Shown piece by piece: positions 12,047-23,713 of a stretch of 64,000 nt of DNA (position 1 is its first letter; each line of letters opens with the position of its first letter). Source of the stretch: Phallus indusiatus (Eukaryota > Basidiomycota > Agaricomycetes > Phallales > Phallaceae); assembly GCA_027605045.1 (NCBI GenBank), contig JAQFWX010000014.1, positions 124,001-188,000 of the forward strand. The letters are read 5' to 3'. The notes beneath the pieces were generated by a model that made no database searches, was not told the DNA's origin, and saw nothing but the letters and a program-made list of their open reading frames with translations. A program made the position numbers and the translations under genes.

Positions 12047-15000
12047 CCGTGTATCTGTGGTGTTTTCATTTGCTGTTTGTTATATAACGTGAAGAATTCC
12101 GCTAAAAACATCGCCCATTCACATGCTAGCAGACCCAAAGTAGAACATGAGAACCATGTACCTGAGAAGACGAGTGTCCATTGCAATGCTTCTACCATAG
12201 GGGTATTTTGACTGTCCGGCGCGGTACTTAAATCTAAAGTTGTTGGATTGAAGTGACTGTGATTCGACAGGTCAGGTATGCTCCTTGAAGTGTTGCGAAT
12301 GGGCTTACAGAACAGAATCTGTATATGTCCACTTGCGACTGTATGATTTGCATGATTACCTAGACCTCGGAATCTTTCTCGTTTCTCATCGTGTTTCCCA
12401 AATATGACTCCTTTGTCTTATAATTGGGTTCTTTCAAGTTCCGTTGAAAGGGATCTTGTTGCACCGGGAAAGAGGAAAGACGCGTGGTTTTTTCCGTATA
12501 TTCTCTATAAATATAAACGTTCAGCTTGCAAAAGAAAACACCTGCACAGCGGGAAAGGCTGATTTGGTAATAAAAGACGTTAAGAACCATACTAGAATTC
12601 AAGAAGAATGAGACGCAAATAATCGTCGTCAAAATAGATAAGCTTGGTATTGTTACTGGTTGATTCAATGGTTGAATTAGATATATTTGTTTCAGAACGA
12701 AGTTTTACGGTAGGAGATTGGTAAGACTAGAATTTCTTTGCATTGTATGAAATTCCATTTTATGTGCTAGAAGGCCGTTATATCAGAATACCTGAATCAT
12801 AAATTAAAAACAAATTTGAATAGTTTACCAGGAAGTATTCTAGAAGCTTAAGTATGATCCAACAACTGGTCGTGCGACGGTGCGATTGCAACTCAAGTCC
12901 GAGTCAAGGCGAACAAAACCGTGACGCACTGTGACATGTGACATGTAACGCGTAACGCCTGAGGGCGATTGTGGGTGACCTTTTTGCCTTTGAACAAATT
13001 GTCGACAGCGCTCACTCAAATGAACTTGCTTTGAATCAACGTTGGACCAATAAATTTCTTCAAACTCAAGATTTGATTATCATTAGATGCTTAAACACAA
13101 CACCGCAGAGTGTAACACGAGATTTGGGTGCGCATCTTCGGTTTTGCTTTGAATTTTTGGGCCAGTGATTCATGGAGCGGAGACGAAACAGAAATAACAT
13201 CAACATTTTAGATCTTAAGCTAAAGGCTGAGTGGTTTACTTCGGTGCCCCGTAATACGAACTTTTTATTGCTGGAAAGGTGGTTTGCAATACTACTTCAT
13301 AAAGTGTGTACACTTTAAAGTTATAAAACGCTCTCTGATACTCAGGATCTAAAAAAGAAAGCCCTAGACCCTTTTGGTCCAGTATCGTTGAACCCGTCAG
13401 ATATGTTTAATCATTCCCACTGCTGAGCTGACATACCTCATAAACTGTCATGGTATAACTAACACGCTTTAGTCTAGCAATCCTATGTCACCGGATCCAT
13501 CTCCCACAACACAATTGAAGAACATTACCTCAACTTACCGTGTTTTCGAATAGAGGTGTGCTTTTCCTGGCAAAAAAGGGCTGCTGTGCATCTCGGATGA
13601 TAGTTAGGATAGAGTAGATCCGGCCCAACGGGACAGACTGCGCGAAACTGGAAAAAGCTGAAGTCGCAGGCTTAAAAGGGACCTTCCATAAGAGGAAAGA
13701 ATGTCATAGAACTCGCCGCCGACGATTTGAGACCTGACTGCGTAGGACTTGACGCTTGAACCATGTGCCAGTGCTTTTAGTAAGGCTCCTTCGAAAATTC
13801 TTCCTTTTCCTTTCCCTCATTCCGCACGCTTTGACAATTGGATGCCAAGACTGAGAAACGAAGACTGCCAAACTTCATATGCAGTTCGTCCACGATAGAG
13901 AGCTATTTTCAAATTCTATTAATAAAACATCCCTGACGTCTCACCTAGGTCTTCATATCCGGACACCCGAAGCAAGCTTTCTCCTTTATGTTTGAAAGAC
14001 TGGGAGTATTTGAGCATTTTCGTCATGGGAACCTCCGGCGAATTCTTTAAATTCTGGTCATCAGAAGGTCTTCTGAAGGAGCCGGCTGAATCATAGAACT
14101 AGCCTGCAGTTCCGTATTGAGAAAATTGTAGTGACAGGGCTGAGTATATTTACATGCATGTAAGTTAAGTGTTAAATCTTCTGTCTGGTTCGAACTGATA
14201 GGAAGGAAAAATGAGGAACACAAATTTGAATGTATCAGTTATCCAAAAATCAAATGAACCCTTCAAATCCCCAGTGTTTTTCCGATTGGTTTTATAACAT
14301 CCTCCTTAACCAGTACACCAATGAAAGTTGCCGGACGGAAGATTTTCTGGATCGTGCGAAAGCGCGATATGAAAGATGCCAACGAATCGAAGTTATTAAT
14401 TGAATCTGTCAAGGCTTATGCAACAGGTCAAATCAAACCGCCGTGCAAATAGGTGCCCCGGTTTAGATGTTGGACGGGTCGACGACTTTTCCAGCTTTGA
14501 TGCCGTGCAGTCCCGGTTATCTCGGTATATTGGTGCTCCGGTCTTTTTGCGTGGACATACGGCGCAAGATTGATGTTCTTTTCGAGCTGATCGTGCTTTC
14601 CGTTCATCCCTATACCCTTGGAGGTTCAATATTAATGACAACAGTTATGTGTTCCTGGTACTTCTACTGGTTGTGTTTAGTGAAGTCGATGCCTTCGTGT
14701 TTGTTTTCTGTTGGACTGATTGTAACTTCCTAGTTTGTATCGCATTGTCCGCAGCAATATCACATTTCTATTTGTAATCCAATACGAAGGGATAATACTT
14801 GAAGTTCAGTTCACTCAGGAAACGTGTAAGTATGGATATAGAAAGTTTCATATACCACTGTGCCGAGCTAACGCTATTTAATATACAAAAACCTAACCAG
14901 GAGCTTCCGCAAGATATCGGAGGGGTCAATGCATCACGGACTATAACCATGGTAAGATAGACCTTAAAGAGGGAAGCCGAGAATATTCTTGGAGTTTATT

Positions 15001-18000
15001 CACAATACCAAAAAAACATGATGCATCCATGCAGATAACGTATGCTGTATGTCATAGGCACAGTGCATATGTCTACAGCACTGATAGCTTCTTTTGATCC
15101 TAGAAGTTTCATACGTATCTTCCACCCCTCATCCTTTACTGGGCCTCGCTCCCAAATTAATCTTGAAAAACCAGACTAGGTCTAGATCTGGTTGAACTCA
15201 TGGTCCGTCTATCGGATAATTTGTCAGGAATCAGGAAACTGCTTTTGGTTGTTATTATGGTGGATCCGGAGGTCTTATGACTGATTGTATCTATGTGTTC
15301 CAATAATAACTTTTCGTGAGCTCCAAAACTCAACTCTTTTTGAGCTAAGATATGGAGGAATAGCTTGGTGAATTAGAATCAAATAGAATTGGACGATCCT
15401 GGCACTAAGTTTGATAAGGTGGAGATATAATGGTATTCGATATATGAGGTTCAATGCCGCAATCATAAAAGATCAAACTAGGATAGAGGTACCAAGTCAT
15501 ATTTTTACTGCCTACCGAATCAAGTGCTGAGAAATGCTAATAATAGCAGCCGTTATATAAAAAGAAACTGAGACGAGATAGATAGCGAGCACCACACATA
15601 AAAAAAAAGGAGTATGAGCTTGAGAATCGGATCCGGGATTGCTTGTGATATGCGACCAAAAGGAACCACCGGATGAAAGTACCTTGAATAACTTGAAAAG
15701 TCCTAGCCTAGTAGAAGAACAGAATCCAAGCTTCGACAGAGAGAACCGTTGATCCGCCCTTCAACCCAAGGTCCTGACTCATTCAAGTCTTTCATGCCTT
15801 GCATTTCGGAGATGTTGAATACCTATCAGTGTTATATAGGATAAGTTCAAGCTGACATCATACCTTCGATATAAATTCTTTATGGGCGCAGGCGCATATG
15901 AGATACGAATGTATGCACCATTGACATCACGCAATCAATGGCGTCTTCCAAGCCAAGCACAAATTAAGTACATTGCAATAATTATTAATCTGTGTAGTAG
16001 GGAAACATTAAGAGATTAGATCATTTTCCGTTTTCAAAAACAAAGGCACGTATCGTTATTACGGACTTTACCGTGATTGATTCCAACCATGCGTTATAGT
16101 ATTCAAATCGGCAACGCGCTCATCCATAGCCAGTAAAACTTTCCTGAAAGTTGGGTCGACGTATCATGTATATGTATATGTCTTACGTTTGACTGTTATT
16201 TTGAAAAGCTATGCACACTAGGTCATGTGGCCCATAATATCGAATGTGCCTTTATGTCACTTTATGTTGATAACGCACTATCATAGGTACGAAGTAAGAC
16301 TATCATGACTTAGAGCGGTGCATGAATTTATATTATAAGCGAGGAGAATTCGGGGGGAAATGGATCCCAGAATTGATTGAGACTCACCCTCTTCCTTTAA
16401 ATCAACCATCGCTTACATGTTTCTCCATAGTTATATCAGTCGTAAAGACACAACATCCCAAGAGCTCGGTGATTCCAGGACCTCCAGTGCTAGAGTTTCA
16501 GACCTGGAGAAGAGTGAAAATCCTCCTTAGTCATTAGGATTGATTACGATAACACTCTGTTCCGTCATCTTTAGTGAACCCAAATATTTGAAATTCTGTA
16601 ATATATTATTACAGTGAGGTTGGATCGCCAGCTAAGGGTCCAAGTGGGGTAACTGTGATGCGCTGTTCAAGGGATAATATAACAAAAAAGACGTGTAAAT
16701 GGAGCAACGGTCGTCTTAGCTTAATTTGACATTTCCCCTTGATCTCTTGGAAATCCCAGACTCTCAGGCTTTCCCCGCGTTTTGTTACTAATGAAAGGTA
16801 TCAATTGAGTGGTTGCTGGTGTTACGCGGTGGCAACTCACTTTTATATCGCATACTCCCTTTAGACTGGGCATGTGATTCAAGTTGATATCCGTATTATT
16901 AGTTATCGCTAGCAGCGACGTTGGTCATCACCTTTATGGAGCATCGGAAATCTTAGCCCCAAATTAGCTACGATTTAGAAGCAGCAGCACTGGCAGATAA
17001 AAGATAAGTTGAATTAGTAAGACTGTCCGAAAATCAGATGTGATTTATTCATACCTCTCTCAACGTCGTGGCTCTGAGCGTTATCAGGGTCAATTTCAGA
17101 AGAGCTGGAAGAAAACTTCATAGTTCAAGGGCACACTGTTACAATATTCTGACGCCCGAATAGACCAAGAAAAACAGAGCACATCTTTAACCTTTGGCAA
17201 GCGTCAGAAGAAGTCAGAAGGGGTTGTCTTGGGTTGTCCAAGGATTCCCGGCATTTTCGGCAGACCCTGCCTAAGACCTTCGTTCTTTGACATATCATCA
17301 TCAGCCACACTTAACTATACGAACCCTTAATATAATAGACACGCAACGAAGTTTCCCAATTGGGTCTTTTCGATCAATGGTCGCGCGTATAAGCATAAGT
17401 AAGAGGCGCATGTTTTTTTAAGCTTCTAGGCCTGTGGGTTGTTAACTTCTTCACCCCCGGAGTAAGAAGGCCGTAAACCCTCAACCGATCTTGGAACAAA
17501 AAACAACAGGGCAAGCCGTACCTGGCTAGATTACAAGCGCGGAATATATCATGTCAGACATAAATACTCAGTGGGACAAAAGAGAACGAGGGTTTGAGTC
17601 AGTCAATTTTTCCGAGATAGATTGTGTAGCTAATGCACGCACAGATACTATCGATGATGATTGATAAAGGAACGTGTAATCGTACGTGGGATATTTTCTC
17701 TGGCTATAGAGATAGGAGATGAAAACGCCAAGATGCTGTTTGTAATAACAAAGGTTTATCTTACGAATTCCTTCCACACCGGAAATGAAGTCAAGGCGGG
17801 CCATGAGCCGTGCCAGCGGTTTTTAATAGTTTTTATTTCGGCGTTGCGTTAATTGCGCTTGAGCTGCTTAATCACACATGTTTTGGATCGAGAGATACGT
17901 TTATGCCCTGTTATGTCTGATATGTAAGTATATATACGTATACGACGGTAATGGATGGAAGTAATGTCTGACGCGGACGATTTACTATTCAACCCACCCC

Positions 18001-21000
18001 TGCATGATATCAATGACGACATATTGGCATAATCTACACGAGTCGCGGTTATCGCTACCGTAGTCTGCTTTGAAGGACAGTTGGGCCGACGATGGTTTTG
18101 AGCAACCGAAATTTGACCATGGAGCTACTCTTCAACCACCCCTAAAATCCTAAGTGGAAGAGACCCTATCTCATTGGCGTTCAATATCAAGCTTCTCCTG
18201 TGTTTTGGATCTTGGAAGAACCTGCAGAAGAAGCAGACAGAAAAGAAGTTATGATGCCCTGCAGAGACGTGGGTGAACACATAACTTAAGAGAGCATTCC
18301 AAATCACCGAAAATCAGGCATGTAACCAGTTAACGTTGATATCATCAGTTGACAGTAGTAGCAGCGAACTACTTCTTCTAAGATCCTGAGTTCTCAGCAC
18401 TGATGTTTCTCTCGAAGTGAAATTTGAGTTCTTTTTCTTTTTCTCGGGGAAGTTTCGGAGAAGGGTTGAGGATGTAAATGATAAGGAACTGACTCAGACT
18501 GCGTGCATGTTGCGGTCTTATGTAAAAGCCGTAGTCGCTATCAGTCTATCAATAACAAATTAGTAAAGAATCCGAACGCTCACCGTCGCGTAATTTGATA
18601 GGTATTTGTATATCATTAATCGGAATTCTGGGGTGGAGCGGTCGGTAACAACGAAGAAAACATGAAAATCCATATGGTGATCAGAAATCTTACAATTACA
18701 TAGAAAGCGTGGAATTCGATCAAAGATCCGTGGCGGCGGTCGCGTAGGCCGGTTCATTTTTTGGCCACTGAAAGAAAAGCGCGCAAGGCTGAAAGAAGGA
18801 TATTCAACGTTCAAGCTCTTTTTGAGATGCAAGTAGTAACTAGTAACTTACGAAACTTGTGGCCTTTCATTTGTGTATACCTAGGTATGCGTGGCTATTA
18901 ATGTGTATTCCGGTCTTGTCCTACCCTCCTGTAGCACAAGTCTTTTGAGGCGGCTAAGCTTTCGGAAGCGCTGTCAGCGTGAGCTTGACGTTGAACAGTA
19001 ATGTACTACTTTGAGAATCTTCAAGGTATTGAAAGAGGCTGGCCGAAAGCACAGAATAAAATGGTATCACATGAGCTTGTCCAAGTTCCTAACATTGTGC
19101 CAAGGACATGCACATTCATTTTTGGAGCATTGGCCAAGGTACAGTTTTGAGCACGTCAGGTTCTTAACTTGAGGGGAAATCAAGTGGGTTTCAATTGAGC
19201 ATGGAGCGCAGCATATGTTCGCGGCTAAAGTCAAGACTCAAGAGATGCTTCTTTATTCAAGGAACGACCTGCGTCATGATTCGCGTCACACGAGTCACAC
19301 ACTCAGACAGAAATTGACAAAGCGCTCCGTTTTTTCCTTTTTCCCTGAACGGGCGTTTTTTTCGTCGCTACGAGTCCCGGCCTCGAGGCAGAAAGCCCTA
19401 ATCAAGCAAGTATTGAATGCAAACATACTTCTTCCCTTTTAAAGGTGAAGCTATACAAAGTTTATTGCTTCTCATGAAGTTGATATCCTTTCTTTTGGCT
19501 TAGGTTCATGAATTACTTCTGCAGATTGCGTCGTTTAGATCTTGCAGAGAGTTTGTTATTCAAGTGAACAAATTCACCGCAATGAGTTGGTGAGAACGCT
19601 TGTTGTTTAGTTTTCCCCCCTAGGAACAAATATTTACGTCGTTCTTTTTTCGTGCCGGTGATCCATTCTATATTTTTGCATTGTCCCCATGTGATCTTTT
19701 GACTTTGTTTGAATCGGATACGTCAAAATGCCAAAGCTTGACTACAGATGTGACTCGGAGTTTTACTCGTAGAAATGTCAGACATTAGATATGATAAGAA
19801 AACAAGAGGAGGTCCACCTCCAGCCGGCTTCTCTTCGTGTTGGAGGAATCTCATGAGGGTTCTACAGAAATAGCGGATAAAAGAAAGAAGGTTTGGCAAA
19901 CTGCGAGTCATATCTATTCTTGATATGGATTCGACACCTAAAGTTTATTGCCAAAGCTATACGCTTGTCAGTCATGATAACTTATGGTATGTAATCACTG
20001 CTTTAAGTCTAATCAGATAAAGAGCTTGAATGCGATACGCGGATTCACATTTTCAGGTCAAATTTAACCTAAATTCGAAACGATGGTCCGTCAGTAGATA
20101 GTATATATGTATGACGTCGACCTTTACGGTTCAACAAACTCTCAATTCATGACTCAGTCTCAACTACCGAAAGTGCACAGAAGTATGTACGTATGAGTCA
20201 AATGTCCGTTTAGAGAGTTAAGAATCAATGTTTGTGGCTGCTTTGGCACAATGGTGCCATTGACACACGTACCTCGCTTACTGTCTGCGACGAGAAGACA
20301 TATGTCGTATTCCGATTCCAATCTCCATGATAAGACGGATGCGACTGTTTGAAATCAATCATGCTTTTTAGGACACAAGATTCGCAATCCATATTTGCCA
20401 ATTCGTGTTTGAGATGTTTCTCAAGAATTGTCCGGTACGTCAAAACTATTAAGTCGGTTGGTCAACGTGCTAGATGTTGGATTTCGAAGAAAGAAGTTGG
20501 TCTTTGCGCGGAAGAAGCAAGTAACAAGCAATATAAATCCGTTCGCGCGATTTGATAGTGTCATCTAGTTCTTGACCTCCCTTCACCCGAATAGTGCTGC
20601 CGATAGAAGATTCTATTAAGAGCTACGGTTTGCCACATTGTGTGGGCAAGACCTGTCTAGTAAGATGAAACGACATCTCTGCAATGAGAAAAGATTTTGT
20701 TGTTTGGCAAAGTAAAGTTACTACATAAACCGTCGAAAAATTGAAATGCCAGACTCGTAATTGAAACCGGATTTTCCCAGTCTGGACGTTTGGCTTACTA
20801 TTGATATCATTCAATATTCACGGTCGGTCTCCACAGCCACAGTCACAACCACTGACGAATTTTGAATTCAGAATCTGAAAACTAAGAACTTTCATGTGAT
20901 TCTCGGTCACAGGACAGCTGAGGCTGCAGCTGGGTAATGGTTTTTCCCATGACCCTGCAGTAAGTACGTTTTGGACTGACCGATGCGGCCCTCAGACACG

Positions 21001-21120
21001 CGTACATACAGATATGTACATGATACATAAGTGTTGCCAATCTCTGTATTTCTCTGCGTTGCGTGACAGACTCGAGCTGAAGATCAGTAATCTAGGATCT
21101 AAACATCCGGAGTAGCCCAT
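12047..21120. other. Gene-poor stretch of about 9 kb
   Basis: No ORF here carries a motif I recognise. The longest are only 60-100 codons, for example 12,360-12,668 (-) and 14,467-14,733 (+). A spliced exon chain could not be built. C/T-rich patches that could belong to promoters occur near 18,410-18,450 and 19,320-19,370 (+ strand). No terminal inverted repeats, long terminal repeats or reverse-transcriptase motifs were seen. Genes of very short exons, or non-coding RNAs, cannot be excluded. Confidence 0.45.
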
Positions 21121-21801
21121 TCAATGCCGACCCTTCCCTTTAAGAAAGCCAATTTCTCCCTGTTCCCAAAAGATGAAAGCAAAAAAAAAAATGACTCTTA
21201 CCGATCCGTCCGATATGACACGCACACCGCACTTACTCAACATCCACTGTTGAGAGGCTTTCTTTAAACCGACCCCGGCATACCGGGGTTTCAGCCAGGT
21301 TGGCACTACAAAGCTCGGGTGAAAAATGCATCGGTGTGGATACAGCAACGGCATAACGGAGCGGTGCAGGAATAGCTGAAACGGCGAATAATACTGATAC
21401 TCACATGGAACAAGAAAATGACCCCCGTTTGTCCCGTGTGTTTGTTCAATGTGCACGAGTTCATAAGTTGATGCTTGGGACGACTTGCGGATCCGGAGTT
21501 GAGGGAACGTCCGTATGTATGTATCAGACTCGAGCCTGAGTGTGTATATTGGGGTTCGAATCATACCGTGATCGGGCGAACGTGAGGACGGTCTAGAACG
21601 AGGTAATATCGCTGAATAAACAAAAAAAAAGAATACGTACGTATCGCATATCTCATATGGATTGGACAATGGGGGATCGAGGAGGTTGAGCCTGAGTTGA
21701 GTGGTAGTGTGTGCAGGTTGGCCGATCAGGCTTGCAAAGACTATCGCCATGATGCAATGCAGTTTTTGATAGGGATAGTTGGCGAGAGAAATAGAGAACA
21801 A
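21121..21801 (-). CDS. Unassigned 226-codon ORF, uncertain
   Basis: The longest open frame in the gene-poor stretch, beginning MFSISLANYPYQKLHC and ending GFLKGKGRH. The composition is mixed, with no recognisable domain. Several stretches on the minus strand look like splice signals (GTACGT...TTCAG near 21,610-21,640; GTATGA...CTCAG near 21,540-21,570; GTGAGT...TTTCAG near 21,375-21,405; GTAAGA...ACAG near 21,165-21,205). Those would imply introns of only about 30-42 bases, unusually short for this genome. It could be an unspliced gene, a gene with mini-introns, or transcribed leader sequence without coding role. Confidence 0.2.
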   Translation of the reverse strand: MFSISLANYPYQKLHCIMAIVFASLIGQPAHTTTQLRLNLLDPPLSNPYEICDTYVFFFFVYSAILPRSRPSSRSPDHGMIRTPIYTLRLESDTYIRTFPQLRIRKSSQASTYELVHIEQTHGTNGGHFLVPCEYQYYSPFQLFLHRSVMPLLYPHRCIFHPSFVVPTWLKPRYAGVGLKKASQQWMLSKCGVRVISDGSVRVIFFFAFIFWEQGEIGFLKGKGRH

Positions 21802-23264
21802 GACTTGTTTTTTCTGTTTCAGAAATATGATTCTTTTGAAAGTTTACAGATAGACAGAGATTTAGTGAAAGATTAGAACGTAGGTTAGTTATAATCGTAC
21901 TATATACTTCATGGTCGGTGATAGGATATGCTGTAACTGATGCGTCAGCTGGGGATGTCGGAACCGAGTACCGGCCAGACTGGGATGGGTTGAATCGGCG
22001 GAATTATGTGAATTTCAGATAAATTGTAAGAGCTGTAAGTGGAACGCAAGAAATTCAACATTTGCTTTTTTGTGAAGAAGGGTATGTATATACAGCTATA
22101 TGTGTAGACTATGCCTAAGATTGAATGACTTGATATCTGTGAGATTGGGTACTTATGTTATAAAAATGTAATGATACTTCTTCCTCTTCTTGAAGGCGAC
22201 TTTTGTAGCGAAACAAAAGTTTTTTTGTGTAACCCCATATACCCCAAACCCAGTAAAACAAAAGAGAAACAAAAAGAAAAACAAATAGTGCTGCAAGATT
22301 TGGCGGAGAATGTGTATAAGAACACGCAAGAGAAAAAAAGCCAAACAAAGATAAACACAACAACGAATAACTCCAGAAAAGAATGAGCTTGACATCCGAC
22401 CAGTAGAGGAATACATGGGACCATGACGAAACGAGAAGCGGCGAACTAGGCAGCTGGATGAGAAATGGTGGGAATAGAGCAGGATGCTACGATGCAAGGT
22501 GATACCACGACGACCGAATAAGACAGTATGTATGGTGATACAAGAGAGAGGATTACGTTTCACGAGGATATAGGAAAGAGGATAGGATAGGATAAAGGAA
22601 TAAAGTATCGGGAAGATGCGAAGGGTGGAGTCTGAAGCAAAGGATGCTGAAGCACTGCACTGCGTGCGCAAGCGAGAGAACCTTTTTGGGTTGTCTCTAG
22701 GGCTAATTGGTCTACGATCTGCGGGCGTAGTGGGTAATGAGGGAGTCTGCGATGCCACCCGTCCGTCCTTCGTCAGAGCCGGACAGTCTCAAAGCAAAGG
22801 ACGAGATTGGAGGGATGCCCTTGGTGGACAGCCTAGCTGTTGGGACCCATCCTGCGGGGTAGGCTGCTATGTGTTCGCTGAAGGCGTCGAAGTCTCCTCG
22901 TTTGCGAATTCCGAAATCCGAAATTGTTACAAGAACACGAATACGCTCATGGATACGAAAAGAAGAAGAAAGTCTAGGTGTGGTGGAAGAAATTGGACTG
23001 ATAGATAGAGGAAACCGAGGAAGGTTATGCCAATGCAATGCAGGTACGGGAGAGAGAGAGCGAACGAGAGGAAAGCGGGATAGGAAAACTATCGATAGCA
23101 AAGTGGAAAGGGAGGATAGAAAGGGACGAAAACAGAAAATGGCATGATAGGAGGTAGGAAAACAGCGGTCCGGCGTTTTTATTTTTGTCAACATCTTTCT
23201 TTCTTGTTCCTGCTTGTTTGTTTGTTTTGCGGTATTTTTTTGGTTTTGAAATGATAGAGGAACT
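21802..23264. other. Purine-rich (+ strand) non-coding stretch
   Basis: The plus strand is strongly A/G-rich (runs such as GAGAGAGAGAGCGAACGAG near 23,047), so its complement is C/T-rich. This keeps long minus-strand frames open (22,153-22,758 and 22,712-23,290), but their translations are low-complexity Ser/Phe/Leu/Arg without motifs. It probably is transcribed leader or trailer DNA of a minus-strand gene. Confidence 0.4.
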
Positions 23265-23713
23265 CTATTTGCGTCCCTAGATAGTTGCAAATAATGTCAG
23301 CCTTTTTGAAAGATTGACAGTCGAGCAGTGCCCGAGAGATGAACATACCTTGCCCATCATGAGGTAATCGTTATCATTGCCCCCTCTGCTTCCTCGGGGA
23401 GCAGAGTAAAACTGAGGATGACTTTGACTGTGGCTGCTGCTTCCGTATGAAGTAGAAGAGGTATCTCGTCGTTGTAGTGTTTGTTGGAGCTGCGCAGAAA
23501 CAAACAAACAAAATATAGTCAGCCAACCTGGAAAGGCTGGCGGCGGGTGTTGGGCTTTCTGACCTTTGCATGACTAGCCTCTTTTGACCCGCCAAGAGCT
23601 CCGTAATGTAAATTGCGGGGGTCGACGGATGGCATGTTTGGTAAATGTGAGAGAGAATGGGTCATGCTGGGTAACGAGACGACTTTGGGGGTTGGCTTGG
23701 ATGCGGTCGACAT
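23265..23713 (-). CDS. Small spliced protein of about 100 aa, function unknown
   Basis: Three exons, all in phase 0, join cleanly: 23,564-23,713 (50 codons), 23,349-23,489 (47 codons) and 23,265-23,276 (three codons plus stop). The introns are 74 and 72 bases with GTCAGA...GCAG and GTATGT...CTAG ends. The protein starts MSTASKPTPKVVSLPS, has a motif SVDPRNLHYGALGG, then LQQTLQRRD, a Ser/Gly/Arg-rich low-complexity part, and ends NDNDYLMMGKGRK. It has no signal peptide or membrane helix and looks disordered. I do not recognise the family. The exact phase agreement of three exons argues for a real gene. The very short last exon is the weak point. Confidence 0.5.

Noticed and set aside
14396..14733. 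Overlapping ORFs on both strands near 14.5 kb as a gene remnant
   Set aside because: All three plus frames are partly open and none shows a family motif, so it cannot be told from chance.
22153..23290. Two long minus-strand ORFs of about 200 codons
   Set aside because: They are kept open by the C/T-rich composition; translations are low-complexity Ser/Phe/Leu/Arg with no motif, and they overlap each other.
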